A stretch of DNA of 38,034 bases from Prevotellaceae bacterium UBA1726 (GTDB lineage: Bacteria > Bacteroidota > Bacteroidia > Bacteroidales > Bacteroidaceae): contig DCIM01000086.1 of the NCBI GenBank assembly GCA_002316005.1, forward strand, positions 69,058-107,091, in the 5' to 3' direction. The position numbers were made by a program, and so were the translations under genes. Shown in pieces: positions 26,567-33,994 of the stretch. The notes under the pieces were generated by a model that worked only from the letters and a program-made list of their open reading frames with translations, was not told the DNA's origin and searched no databases. Position 1 is the first letter of the stretch. Every line of letters starts with the position of its first letter.

Positions 26567-27688
26567 ATGGCTGGCATTTACATACATATTCCTTTCTGCA
26601 AAACTCGTTGCATCTATTGTGGATTCTATTCTACAACCTTGCATGAGTTGCAGGATAAGTATGTTGATGCTGTGATAAAAGAGTTCCGTCTCAGAAGGGA
26701 TTACCTAACAGAACCTGTTGAGACAATGTACTTAGGTGGTGGCACGCCGAGCCAACTTTCCATCGAAAACCTCCGAAAACTTATCAGCGTAATATCCGGC
26801 AAGACAAACGATGACTCTATACCTTATAATATTAAAGAAATAACCGTAGAATGTAATCCTGATGATGTTTCTGTGGAACTTGCAAAGGAATTGTCGGCAT
26901 TGGGTGTAAACCGTGTTTCCATGGGTGTTCAGAGTTTCAGCGACCAGCGTTTGCATTTCCTTCATCGTCGTCATTCTGCTGAACAAGCGCGTAATGCTGT
27001 AAAGATTCTTCGTAATTCAGGAATCAATAATATCAGCATCGATTTAATGTTCGGGTTCCCTGGCGAGACATTGGAGGATTGGGATTTCGACATTAACGAG
27101 GCAATCAGTCTTGGCGTTGAGCACATATCGGCTTACAGTCTGATGTACGAGGAGAAAACGCCTCTGTTCAACATGCTTCAAAAGGGGCAGATTAAAGAGA
27201 TTGACGAGGAACTGAGCCGACAGATGTATTACCACCTTATCGACCGACTTACTGATGCCGGATATGAGCATTACGAGATTAGCAACTTCGCCAAGCAAGG
27301 TTATCGCTCGCGCCACAACTCTTCTTACTGGAACGAGACTCCATATTTAGGTTTAGGGGCTGGTGCTCATTCCTACAACCGAACTTCCCGTCAATGGAAC
27401 ATCAGCGACGTCAAGAGTTACATCAATAATTTGGAAAACGGTATCGTACCTTTTGAAAATGAGCAACTTGACGATATCACCGTTTACAACGACCGGGTAA
27501 CAACTTCTTTGCGCACAAAGGAGGGCATAGAGATAAGAGACGACCGTTTCAAGGACCATCTCCTGCGCAATGCTCGACCATTGATTGAACGGGGATTATT
27601 GGCCGAAAACAATAATCACTTACACCTAACACGCAGTGGATTATATGTAAGTGATGATGTTATGGCGGAACTGATCTTTATAGATTGA
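26567..27688 (+). CDS. hemW: HemW-like radical SAM protein (haem chaperone family)
   Basis: A 373-residue radical SAM enzyme of the HemN/HemW group. It opens with YIHIPFCKTRCIYCGFYS, giving the cluster cysteines C11, C15 and C18, followed by GGGTPS and the EVTVECNPDDV segment. HNSSYW and YLGLGAGAHSY are typical of HemW, which binds haem and is proposed to hand it to haem proteins; true coproporphyrinogen dehydrogenase HemN is longer at its N-terminus, so HemW is preferred. Its 3' end overlaps the convergent hemerythrin-LuxR gene by 11 bases, placing a haem-handling gene beside the haem/iron cluster. Confidence 0.9.
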   Translation: MAGIYIHIPFCKTRCIYCGFYSTTLHELQDKYVDAVIKEFRLRRDYLTEPVETMYLGGGTPSQLSIENLRKLISVISGKTNDDSIPYNIKEITVECNPDDVSVELAKELSALGVNRVSMGVQSFSDQRLHFLHRRHSAEQARNAVKILRNSGINNISIDLMFGFPGETLEDWDFDINEAISLGVEHISAYSLMYEEKTPLFNMLQKGQIKEIDEELSRQMYYHLIDRLTDAGYEHYEISNFAKQGYRSRHNSSYWNETPYLGLGAGAHSYNRTSRQWNISDVKSYINNLENGIVPFENEQLDDITVYNDRVTTSLRTKEGIEIRDDRFKDHLLRNARPLIERGLLAENNNHLHLTRSGLYVSDDVMAELIFID

Positions 27689-28628
27689 CAGCCGATATGT
27701 CAACGAGGTTGTTGACGATAGCATAGATGGTCAATCCGGCTGGTGTGTGTATCTGCAGTTTCTTGGCTATATTTCGGCGGTGAGTGATTACCGTATTCGT
27801 TGCAATATTCAAGTGATCTGCAATTTCTTTGTTTGCCATTCCCTGAACAACACAGATTATTACATCCTTCTCTCTGTCCGACAATGCTTCTTGGTCGGCA
27901 CCGCCAATCATGTTCGAAATTTTCTTAGTAACGCCCGTCTGTCGGCATTTCTCTTCCAGACGATGAATGGCTGGAATAAAGATGTTCTCCTCCATCTCCA
28001 CATGCTGATACAGCCAACGCTCTGAGTTGTAGATGTCATAGAGGGTATGCATCAGTCGGTTGTTGCTCAGTCCGTCTCCTGGAAGATACTTGATGATGAT
28101 GTTTTTGAGTTCCTTCAGTTTCTGGTCTGTCTGACCGTGATGCTTCGAGAATGGTTCAACGAAAGCATTATTGCCAATACTTCCTTCTATCAGATTCTCT
28201 ACATAAGGGAAAAGTGTCTTCTCCTCATAATGCATATGTGCCTTGACGCTGTGTGCATAACTGTCGTAAAGGCGGAGGATAAGGATTGCCAGACTGTCGT
28301 TTTCATCGAGTGCCTCCGATAGTTCCTTGCGAATGAAAGGCAGTTCAAAATCAAGGAAATAAACATGAGATGCTTTCAGATAATGCAACAAGGTTGGCAC
28401 TGAGAGGCGGTCAACAGTATCCGAGTCGATATGACCATTGACATAATAGTTGACGACACTCATGAAAGTATAGGTGTCAACGCCCTGACTCTCGCATACT
28501 TCACGCACCGTCTTGTCGCCAAAACCCATGTTTATGCCAAAAGCACTGAGCATTGGCAATATGCCGTAATCGTCGTGAATAATGCTGATCATCTTGTCAT
28601 CAGCCTCATACATCTTTATATTTCTCAT
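27678..28628 (-). CDS. hemerythrin-domain LuxR-type transcription regulator
   Basis: A 316-residue regulator. Residues about 20-60 (AFGINMGFGDKTVREVC) resemble the N-terminal domain of ScdA/RIC repair proteins but lack the Cys-Cys pair. Residues about 75-235 form a hemerythrin-like four-helix bundle with di-iron ligand candidates in AHMHYEEKTLFP, SKHHGQ and QHVEMEENIFIP. Residues 249-307 are a LuxR/GerE helix-turn-helix (LSDREKDVIICVVQGMANKEIA). The combination suggests DNA binding controlled by oxygen, NO or iron at the di-iron site. An unusual clear Shine-Dalgarno AAAGGAG precedes ATG 28628. It diverges from the porin-imelysin-dihaem genes, its likely targets by inference. Confidence 0.88.
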   Translation of the reverse strand: MRNIKMYEADDKMISIIHDDYGILPMLSAFGINMGFGDKTVREVCESQGVDTYTFMSVVNYYVNGHIDSDTVDRLSVPTLLHYLKASHVYFLDFELPFIRKELSEALDENDSLAILILRLYDSYAHSVKAHMHYEEKTLFPYVENLIEGSIGNNAFVEPFSKHHGQTDQKLKELKNIIIKYLPGDGLSNNRLMHTLYDIYNSERWLYQHVEMEENIFIPAIHRLEEKCRQTGVTKKISNMIGGADQEALSDREKDVIICVVQGMANKEIADHLNIATNTVITHRRNIAKKLQIHTPAGLTIYAIVNNLVDISAVNL

Positions 28629-28663
28629 AGAATTACTCCTTTGATAGTCATTGAATTACGATG

Positions 28664-28671
28664 CAAAAGTA
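28664..28671 (-). promoter_or_regulatory. -7 box TACTTTTG of the hemerythrin-LuxR regulator
   Basis: Matches TAnnTTTG on the minus strand; leader of about 30 bases. The -33 position is poor (TTCG), which fits a promoter needing an activator. Confidence 0.55.
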
Positions 28672-28697
28672 ATAAGTTTTTTTGGTAAAAACGAACG

Positions 28698-28817
28698 TTA
28701 GGTATTGAAAAAACTCATTCCCTGCATCAAAATACCTAAAAATGGGGATACGATTTCATTAGTAATAAGTAGCAGGTGATTTTTCATGCCGAAAATTTCA
28801 CTATTTTTTAGGTATTG
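28698..28817. promoter_or_regulatory. three copies of TTAGGTATT in the divergent promoter region
   Basis: TTAGGTATTG occurs at 28698-28707 and 28808-28817 in direct orientation, and its 9-base core inverted at 28731-28739. The first lies just upstream of the regulator's -33 position; the third covers the porin -33 element. The placement suggests operators for one protein acting on both promoters, plausibly the adjacent regulator. Confidence 0.55.
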
Positions 28818-28845
28818 TCCACATTTTCAATTAGTAGTAATTTTG
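28814..28845 (+). promoter_or_regulatory. promoter of the porin gene
   Basis: ATTG (28814-28817), 20 bases, TAATTTTG (28838-28845). Leader of about 26 bases to ATG 28875. The -33 part is inside the third TTAGGTATT copy. Confidence 0.7.
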
Positions 28846-28874
28846 CACCGGAATTCAAAATCAATAAAAACAAG

Positions 28875-30182
28875 ATGGTAAAAAGTAATATCAAGACAAC
28901 AATTTTAGGTGTAGGAATGCTACTCGTTTCTACTTCTATCTGTGCCCAGAACAACTCTTCCGACAGTACTGCCGTGAAAAAACGTCTTTCCATCGGTGGA
29001 TATGGCGAGGCTGTGATGACACGCAATTTCTACAGTCAGCATTTCAACCGTTACAAGTTTCCTGAGCAGTACAAGGACGACAAGAGTCATGGTCGCTTCG
29101 ACCTTCCTCATGTGACGCTGAACATCGGTTACGACTTCGGTAAGGGATGGACCATGGGAACAGAGATTGAGTTCGAGCATGGTGGCACTGAATCGGCTGT
29201 AGAGATTGATGCCGACGAGTCGGGCGAATACGAGGCAGAGACTGAGAAAGGCGGTGAGGTTGCTCTCGAGCAGTTCTGGATTAACAAGGCTTTCTGGAAT
29301 GGCAGGTTCAATGTCAAGGCGGGTGAGATTATCATCCCTGTGGGCGAGATAAACCAGCATCACATGCCTAACGAGTTTTTCTCTGTCTATCGTTCTGAGG
29401 GCGAGGCTGCTATCCTGCCAAACACATGGCATCAGGTTGGTCTCTCGCTTTGGGGACGCCTGAAGGATTGGCGTTATGAGGCGCAGTTCACTTCGGGCCT
29501 CGACGCTGAGCGTTTTGGTGTGCGCAACTTCGTTCACTATGGTGCAACGAGTCCTTACGAATACAAGATTGCCAATGTCTATGCTGGTTCGGCTCGTATC
29601 GACAACTACTCCGTTCGTGGTCTTCGCCTGAGTCTTAGCGGTTATTACGGCTATACTCTCGCTAACACTGAGAAGAGCATCGGTGGCTCGTATGCTTCAT
29701 TGAATGGTGCTCTTGCTATTGGTAGTTTCGGATTCCAGTTGAACCGTTGGAACTGGCTTGTTCGTGGTAATGCCACTTATGCTCATCTCGACAATGCCGA
29801 CGAACTCACGGCCTTCATGAATCAGTTTCCTAAGCACACTCAGCAGGACGGTTCGCCTTCAAAGCACAGTCCTATAGCAGAGGCTGCCTACTCCATCGGT
29901 ATTGAGGCTGGCTACAACATCTTCTCGCAGATTCGTTCTCTACGCAACGAACAGAAGCTCTATGTCTTTGGTCGCTACGAGGACTACGACAGTTATGCAA
30001 AGGGTTCGCAGACCATCGGCTATGCCTACACGCATGTGAAGCGTGTGGCGTGTGGTGTGAACTACATGCCTATCAAGCAGATTATCATCAAGGGCGAATG
30101 GGGCAAGCGCATCTTGCCAAGCCAGTACAACAGCGAACCGTCCCTCTCCCTCGGCATCACGTATGTAGGATGGTTTTTATAA
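28875..30182 (+). CDS. outer-membrane porin (phosphate-selective porin O/P-like)
   Basis: A 435-residue beta-barrel protein with a signal peptide ending ICAQ (about residue 25). The barrel shows SIGGYGEAVMTRNFYSQHF at the front, FDLPHVTLNIGYDFGKGW, GEIIIPVGEINQHHMPNEFF, and a C-terminal strand LSLGITYVGWFL ending on hydrophobic residues as outer-membrane barrels do. Several alternating His/Asp/Glu segments (EFEHGGTESAVEIDADESGEYEAE) could bind cations. I chose ATG 28875 because an in-frame ATG at 28815 lies within the promoter. It is the first gene of the plus-strand cluster. Substrate is unknown; iron or another metal is suggested by the neighbours only. Confidence 0.87.
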   Translation: MVKSNIKTTILGVGMLLVSTSICAQNNSSDSTAVKKRLSIGGYGEAVMTRNFYSQHFNRYKFPEQYKDDKSHGRFDLPHVTLNIGYDFGKGWTMGTEIEFEHGGTESAVEIDADESGEYEAETEKGGEVALEQFWINKAFWNGRFNVKAGEIIIPVGEINQHHMPNEFFSVYRSEGEAAILPNTWHQVGLSLWGRLKDWRYEAQFTSGLDAERFGVRNFVHYGATSPYEYKIANVYAGSARIDNYSVRGLRLSLSGYYGYTLANTEKSIGGSYASLNGALAIGSFGFQLNRWNWLVRGNATYAHLDNADELTAFMNQFPKHTQQDGSPSKHSPIAEAAYSIGIEAGYNIFSQIRSLRNEQKLYVFGRYEDYDSYAKGSQTIGYAYTHVKRVACGVNYMPIKQIIIKGEWGKRILPSQYNSEPSLSLGITYVGWFL

Positions 30183-30325
30183 GCCTCACCCCTGCCCTCT
30201 CCTAAAAGAGAGGGAGCCGAAGCCTCTCTCCCCGCTCTCCCCTTTTGGGAGAGGGCCGCTCACGCAAGGAGTGAAAATAATTAATGAAAAATTAATGGAT
30301 AATTGGTGATAATTAATGTTTAAAG
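30183..30325 (+). repeat. twin-hairpin repeat element, copy 1 (after the porin gene)
   Basis: It begins AGCCTCACCCC right at the stop codon. Hairpin one is CCCTCTC/GAGAGGG (30195-30214), hairpin two CTCTCCC/GGGAGAG (30235-30253). They are followed by GGCCGCTCACGCAAG and an AT-rich tail with AATTAATGAAAAATTAATGG. A near-identical copy follows the imelysin gene. Confidence 0.85.
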
Positions 30326-30395
30326 AAAAAAAATATTTCCGGATATTCAGGAATAAATAAAAATTAATAAGGTATAAACAATAAAATAAAAACAA

Positions 30396-31574
30396 ATGAA
30401 AATGAATTTCAAAACTCTTATGTTTGCTGTTGCTGCTCTTGCAACAATCAGCCTGTCTTCATGTAGCAACGATGACAATGAAGGCAGTTCGTCTGTAAAT
30501 CCCGACCTCAACGGTACTGACGCAATGGTCAGTGCGGCATGCGACAACTGGAAGTCGGCTCGTCAGGATTGGGAGTGGTCGGAGGCGTTCCTCTTCGGTG
30601 CTGCCGGCGACTATGCCATCGACCCACATATCGACACATGGCCTTTCGACCGTACCATGTTCGACAACTATATGAAGAAGTACAACCCTGCTACAAACGA
30701 ATCGGATGCCGCTATCATCGACCAGGCTATTGCCACAGGTCAGAACCTCACTGGTTTCCACGCTGTGGAGTATCTCCTCTTCCGCGAGGGTAACGCTCGT
30801 AAGATTGCTGATTTGAATGCCGACGAGGTGTATTTCTGTCAGTCTGCCACATCCGACCTTTACCTCAACGCCCTGAAGCTCGTTGCTGCCTGGGGTGGAA
30901 CCATCTCTTCTGCAGAGGACAAGATTCTCGAAGAGGCTGAGTTCGAGTCGAAGGACTACGGCGAGGACTTCATGAATGCTGGTCAGGCGGGTTCAAGCTA
31001 CTCTTCTGTTACTCTTGCCACACGCCAGATTATCGCTGGTTGTCAGGATATCATCGGTGAGGTGCGTGATTCAAAGATTGGTGCTCCTGCCACTGGCGAG
31101 GATATCAACTATATTGAGTCGCCTTACTCTTACAACTCCATCCAGGACTTCTACGACAACATCATGTCGTGCAAGCATGCTCTCTATGGCGGTTGGAACA
31201 TCACTGGTTCGCCTGCATCATCTTCGCTCATTGGTGTTTGCCTCAATGTCAACCAGTTGAAGTCGGCTGCTGAGAATGTGCAGAACAAGCTCGATGCTGC
31301 TCTCGTTGCTGTAAGCAACATGAAGAAGCCTTTCGTGCTCTACTATTCTGATGCTTCTGCTAAGAATGCCATGACGGCTCTCGACGCTCTCGACGAGGCT
31401 CTTTCTGCTCTCGACGAGGCTATCGAACCATATTCTTCACAGGAGACTCTCGTGGCGTTGTTCAAGACTGTCAACAAGGAATTCGTGGAGAACACCGTCC
31501 GTCCTACCTATCGTTCACTTGCCGACCACACAAAGGCAATGCTCACCGCCCTCACCCAAATCACCTGGAAATAA
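30396..31574 (+). CDS. imelysin-family lipoprotein
   Basis: A 392-residue predicted lipoprotein; the signal ends in the lipobox LSSC (Cys about 23) followed by SNDDNEG. The imelysin domain carries the conserved GxHxxE motif at H122-A-V-E125 (GFHAVEYLLF) and the family segment WEWSEAFLFGAAGDYAIDPHIDTWP. Imelysins were first described as peptidases but are now mostly linked to iron uptake (EfeO-like and EfeM-like relatives). In this place, between a porin and a di-haem protein, a periplasmic or surface iron- or haem-binding role is most likely. It is separated from its neighbours by repeat elements, so transcription as one operon is uncertain. Confidence 0.9.
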   Translation: MKMNFKTLMFAVAALATISLSSCSNDDNEGSSSVNPDLNGTDAMVSAACDNWKSARQDWEWSEAFLFGAAGDYAIDPHIDTWPFDRTMFDNYMKKYNPATNESDAAIIDQAIATGQNLTGFHAVEYLLFREGNARKIADLNADEVYFCQSATSDLYLNALKLVAAWGGTISSAEDKILEEAEFESKDYGEDFMNAGQAGSSYSSVTLATRQIIAGCQDIIGEVRDSKIGAPATGEDINYIESPYSYNSIQDFYDNIMSCKHALYGGWNITGSPASSSLIGVCLNVNQLKSAAENVQNKLDAALVAVSNMKKPFVLYYSDASAKNAMTALDALDEALSALDEAIEPYSSQETLVALFKTVNKEFVENTVRPTYRSLADHTKAMLTALTQITWK

Positions 31575-31699
31575 AAGCCTCACCCCCCGCCCTCTCCCAC
31601 AAGGAGAGGGAGCCGAAGCCTCTCTCCCCTTTAGGGAGAGGGCCGCTCACGCAAGAAAGAAATAATTAATGAAAAATTAATGGTTAATTGGTGATAATT
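31575..31699 (+). repeat. twin-hairpin repeat element, copy 2 (after the imelysin gene)
   Basis: Same order as copy 1. Hairpin one is CCCTCTCC/GGAGAGGG (31590-31610) and hairpin two CTCTCCC/GGGAGAG (31622-31640), then GGCCGCTCACGCAAG and the same AT-rich tail. Loops differ from copy 1 while stems are kept and one is a pair longer. A truncated third start, AAGCCTCACCCC, follows the ccsA stop near 35072. Confidence 0.85.
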
Positions 31700-31773
31700 C
31701 GCTCGGCTATGCCGCTTTCTTGCTCTGGCAAGCGGCCCTTCGGTTCGATTACATAGCGCAGCGGAGAAAGAAT
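31697..31773 (+). repeat. 77-bp dispersed repeat, copy A
   Basis: Identical over 77 bases to the reverse complement of 37669-37745. Its ends, ATTCGCTCGG and CGGAGAAAGAAT, are shared with shorter relatives at 37588-37633 and 35686-35724, which lack the central GGCAAGCGGCCCTTCGGTTC part. The sequence contains nested palindromes. Confidence 0.93.
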
Positions 31774-31828
31774 GTAGAAAAAAATATTCTATTAATTCTG
31801 AAAATTCTTGTTTAATAAATGGGCAAAT

Positions 31829-31855
31829 AATTCGTGTAATTCGTGTAATTCGTGG
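31829..31855 (+). repeat. three 9-bp units upstream of the di-haem gene
   Basis: AATTCGTGT, AATTCGTGT and AATTCGTGG in tandem. The last unit runs into GGTTA as in the right arm of the 24061-24143 inverted repeat. The rest of the gap (31575-31887, 313 bases) is repeat copies plus AT-rich sequence without a gene or clear promoter box. Confidence 0.75.
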
Positions 31856-31887
31856 TTATAAAAAAAAATATTATTTAAACAAAAACA

Positions 31888-33522
31888 ATGAAGAAATCAT
31901 TTATACTCCCCCTTGCTCTTGCGGCGATGCTCGCAAGTTGCTCCGACGATAACTCGTCATTCACTGGCGACATCATCGACCTTGGCCCTGGCAGCACAAC
32001 CGAGAAGAGCGAAGACTATTATGCCGGTGGACAGCTCGGTACCACCACGCTCGTCAATGCCTATGCCTATCAGCAACCAACACCTGCTGTGGCTCTTGCC
32101 AACATGCAGATGGAGTTCCAGAACGGCGAGACTCTCTTCGAGCGCGACTACAACCAGAATTCCGATGGTGCCTTCACCGGTCTTGGTCCTGTCTATGTTC
32201 GTAAAGGCTGTCTCTATTGCCACCCTAACTACGGTCATGGCAAGCGCCAGACTCGCTATCGTGAGTCGGACATGGGCAACGGCTACTTGCTCGTCATCTA
32301 CGACAAGACAACAAATGCCTACATCCGTTCGGTTGCCGGTATGCCTCAGACTGGTGCTGTTGCTCCTTTCAAGGCTCCTATCGACGAGAATCAGATTCAG
32401 ATTGCATGGAACGAATACACCGACGAATGGGGTAACACCTTCCCTGACGGCGAGACTTATTCGCTCATCTATCCTGATGTGACAATCCCTGCCAATGCTT
32501 TCTATGCTCCTATCGTCGTTCAGCGCAACGGACAGGACATCGAGGTGGGCGTCGATGAACTCGACATCCGTCTGGAATCTACCATCGGCATCTATGGCAC
32601 TGGCCTCACCGACGCTATTCCTGACGATTCCATCACTGCTCAGTGGGCTAAGGAGTCGCTCATGTGTACTCTCAACCCTGCCATGTGGGATCAGGCTTCA
32701 AACAACTGGAAGAGCTTCTATTCGAACGGCAAGCAGGGTGACGGCACAAAGTATGTGCGTCGCTACACCTACGCTATGTCGCGTGGTCCGCTGCTCGATG
32801 CTGCTGGTGCCAACGCCATCTGGAACATCACGAATGTGACTCGTACCGACCGTCGTTATCACTATCTCGACCTTGCCGGCAAGTACTATGCCACAAAGTC
32901 GTCACAGGACCCTGATGTGCAGCGTGACTTCTATTCTTATTTCCCTGAATGGAACAAGACTGGCGATGTAGAGAAGGACATATATAGCTATCTCACTTCG
33001 ACCGAACTGCCTGCAGAGATGACCGACCAGCAGTACCGAAACTTCATGATCTGGCATCGTGGTTTGGCTGTTCCTGCTGCCCGAAACACCGACACCGACC
33101 AGTTCAAGCAGGGCAAGGAGTTGTTCTCGCGTATTGGCTGTGCAAGTTGCCACCGTCCTTCTTGGACAACGGGCGACGACAATATCCAGGATCCGGCGAA
33201 GTTCTTCCTCTCAAACAACGACATGCCGCGCTATCCTAACCAGAAGATTTGGCCTTACACCGACTTTGTGCAGCATCGTCTGTTCATGGTGAACGACATC
33301 CGTACTGGTTGGTGCCGCACTACTCCACTCTGGGGCCGTGGTCTTTCGGCGCTCTGTACTGGTGCTGAGGACCGTCTCCACGACTGTCGTGCCCGCAACA
33401 CCCTCGAGGCTATCATGTGGCACGGAAGTGCGCAGAGTGATGCCCGCTGGACCATTGAGAAATTCCGTAATCTCTCAAAATCCGACCGCGAAGCCATAAT
33501 TTTCTTCTGCGAATCAATCTAA
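31888..33522 (+). CDS. di-haem c-type lipoprotein (DUF1111 thiol-oxidoreductase-like family)
   Basis: A 544-residue predicted lipoprotein with lipobox MLASC (Cys about 19). Two haem c motifs are present: C108-L-Y-C-H112 and C418-A-S-C-H422. The C-terminal family signature appears as RTTPLWGRGLSALCTGAEDR, LHDCRARNTLEAIMWHG and a final helix. Family members are annotated as di-haem oxidoreductases and often co-occur with imelysins; the substrate is unknown. The protein would need periplasmic cytochrome c assembly, matching the CcsA-like gene downstream. Its last 26 bases recur at 33941-33966, with an inverted-repeat element between the two copies. Confidence 0.9.
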   Translation: MKKSFILPLALAAMLASCSDDNSSFTGDIIDLGPGSTTEKSEDYYAGGQLGTTTLVNAYAYQQPTPAVALANMQMEFQNGETLFERDYNQNSDGAFTGLGPVYVRKGCLYCHPNYGHGKRQTRYRESDMGNGYLLVIYDKTTNAYIRSVAGMPQTGAVAPFKAPIDENQIQIAWNEYTDEWGNTFPDGETYSLIYPDVTIPANAFYAPIVVQRNGQDIEVGVDELDIRLESTIGIYGTGLTDAIPDDSITAQWAKESLMCTLNPAMWDQASNNWKSFYSNGKQGDGTKYVRRYTYAMSRGPLLDAAGANAIWNITNVTRTDRRYHYLDLAGKYYATKSSQDPDVQRDFYSYFPEWNKTGDVEKDIYSYLTSTELPAEMTDQQYRNFMIWHRGLAVPAARNTDTDQFKQGKELFSRIGCASCHRPSWTTGDDNIQDPAKFFLSNNDMPRYPNQKIWPYTDFVQHRLFMVNDIRTGWCRTTPLWGRGLSALCTGAEDRLHDCRARNTLEAIMWHGSAQSDARWTIEKFRNLSKSDREAIIFFCESI

Positions 33523-33523
33523 T

Positions 33524-33935
33524 CGACGCGCAGAGGTACGCTGAGTTTGAAACAAAAACCGAAAAAACAATCAAAAACCCTCAACGAAGTTTCCTCGGAG
33601 CGTAGCTCCTTGTAGATCTGCGCCTTGAGTCCTCGTTTGAGAGTAAACTCTCACCGAGTCTTCAACTCTCATCTCTAATGACTCCGTCATGAGAAACTTT
33701 CGTTGATAAAACCACAAATCGTGAGGGTAGGTTAATGTGCAATGTATGATTTGTGCTGGGGTTTTGGATTTCTGTCGTCAAAGATGCTTGCATCTTGGAT
33801 GGAGAGGTGAGCAACGAATAATGCTTGCATTAATTCTTGGGCACTACGACAGACAACAAGAAGGCGTCAGACTTCAAGACGGCAGGAATCGGTTTTTGAT
33901 GGTTTTTATGGTTTTTGTCTTAAATCTCTCCGTCG
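33524..33935. mobile_element. MITE-like non-coding element with imperfect terminal inverted repeats
   Basis: Bases 33548-33579 and 33891-33922 are reverse complements at 27 of 32 positions, and the similarity continues outward to CGACG (33524-33528) and CGTCG (33931-33935). The interior has no credible gene. Immediately outside lie 26-bp direct repeats (33498-33523 and 33941-33966, one mismatch) that contain the end of the di-haem gene including its stop. The layout resembles a small non-autonomous insertion, though a 26-base duplication is long for a normal transposition target site. Confidence 0.55.
33581..33706. other. multi-hairpin structured segment inside the MITE-like element
   Basis: TCAACGAAGTTTC (33581-33593) pairs with GAAACTTTCGTTGA (33693-33706) with one bulge, closing a domain with internal hairpins: GGAGC-GTA-GCTCC (33597-33609), TGAGAG-TAAA-CTCTCA (33638-33653) extended by CTCG/CGAG, and ATGAC-TCC-GTCAT (33678-33690). 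It could be a structured RNA or single-stranded DNA substrate of a transposition or recombination enzyme. Strand of action is unknown. Confidence 0.55.
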
Positions 33936-33940
33936 CTTGA

Positions 33941-33966
33941 AATTTTCTTCTGCGAATCAATTTAAT
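33941..33966 (+). repeat. duplicate of the 3' end of the di-haem gene
   Basis: Matches 33498-33523 at 25 of 26 positions (starts AATTTTCTTCTGCG), including codons for the last residues and the stop. It now stands directly before the ccsA promoter. Confidence 0.9.
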
Positions 33967-33981
33967 TTGAAAGTTTTTTCG

Positions 33982-33989
33982 TAATTTTG
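33982..33989 (+). promoter_or_regulatory. -7 box TAATTTTG of the ccsA-like gene
   Basis: Matches TAnnTTTG and ends 2 bases before one ATG (33992) and 5 before the next (33995), so the transcript is probably leaderless from 33995. Confidence 0.6.
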
Positions 33990-33994
33990 CCATG

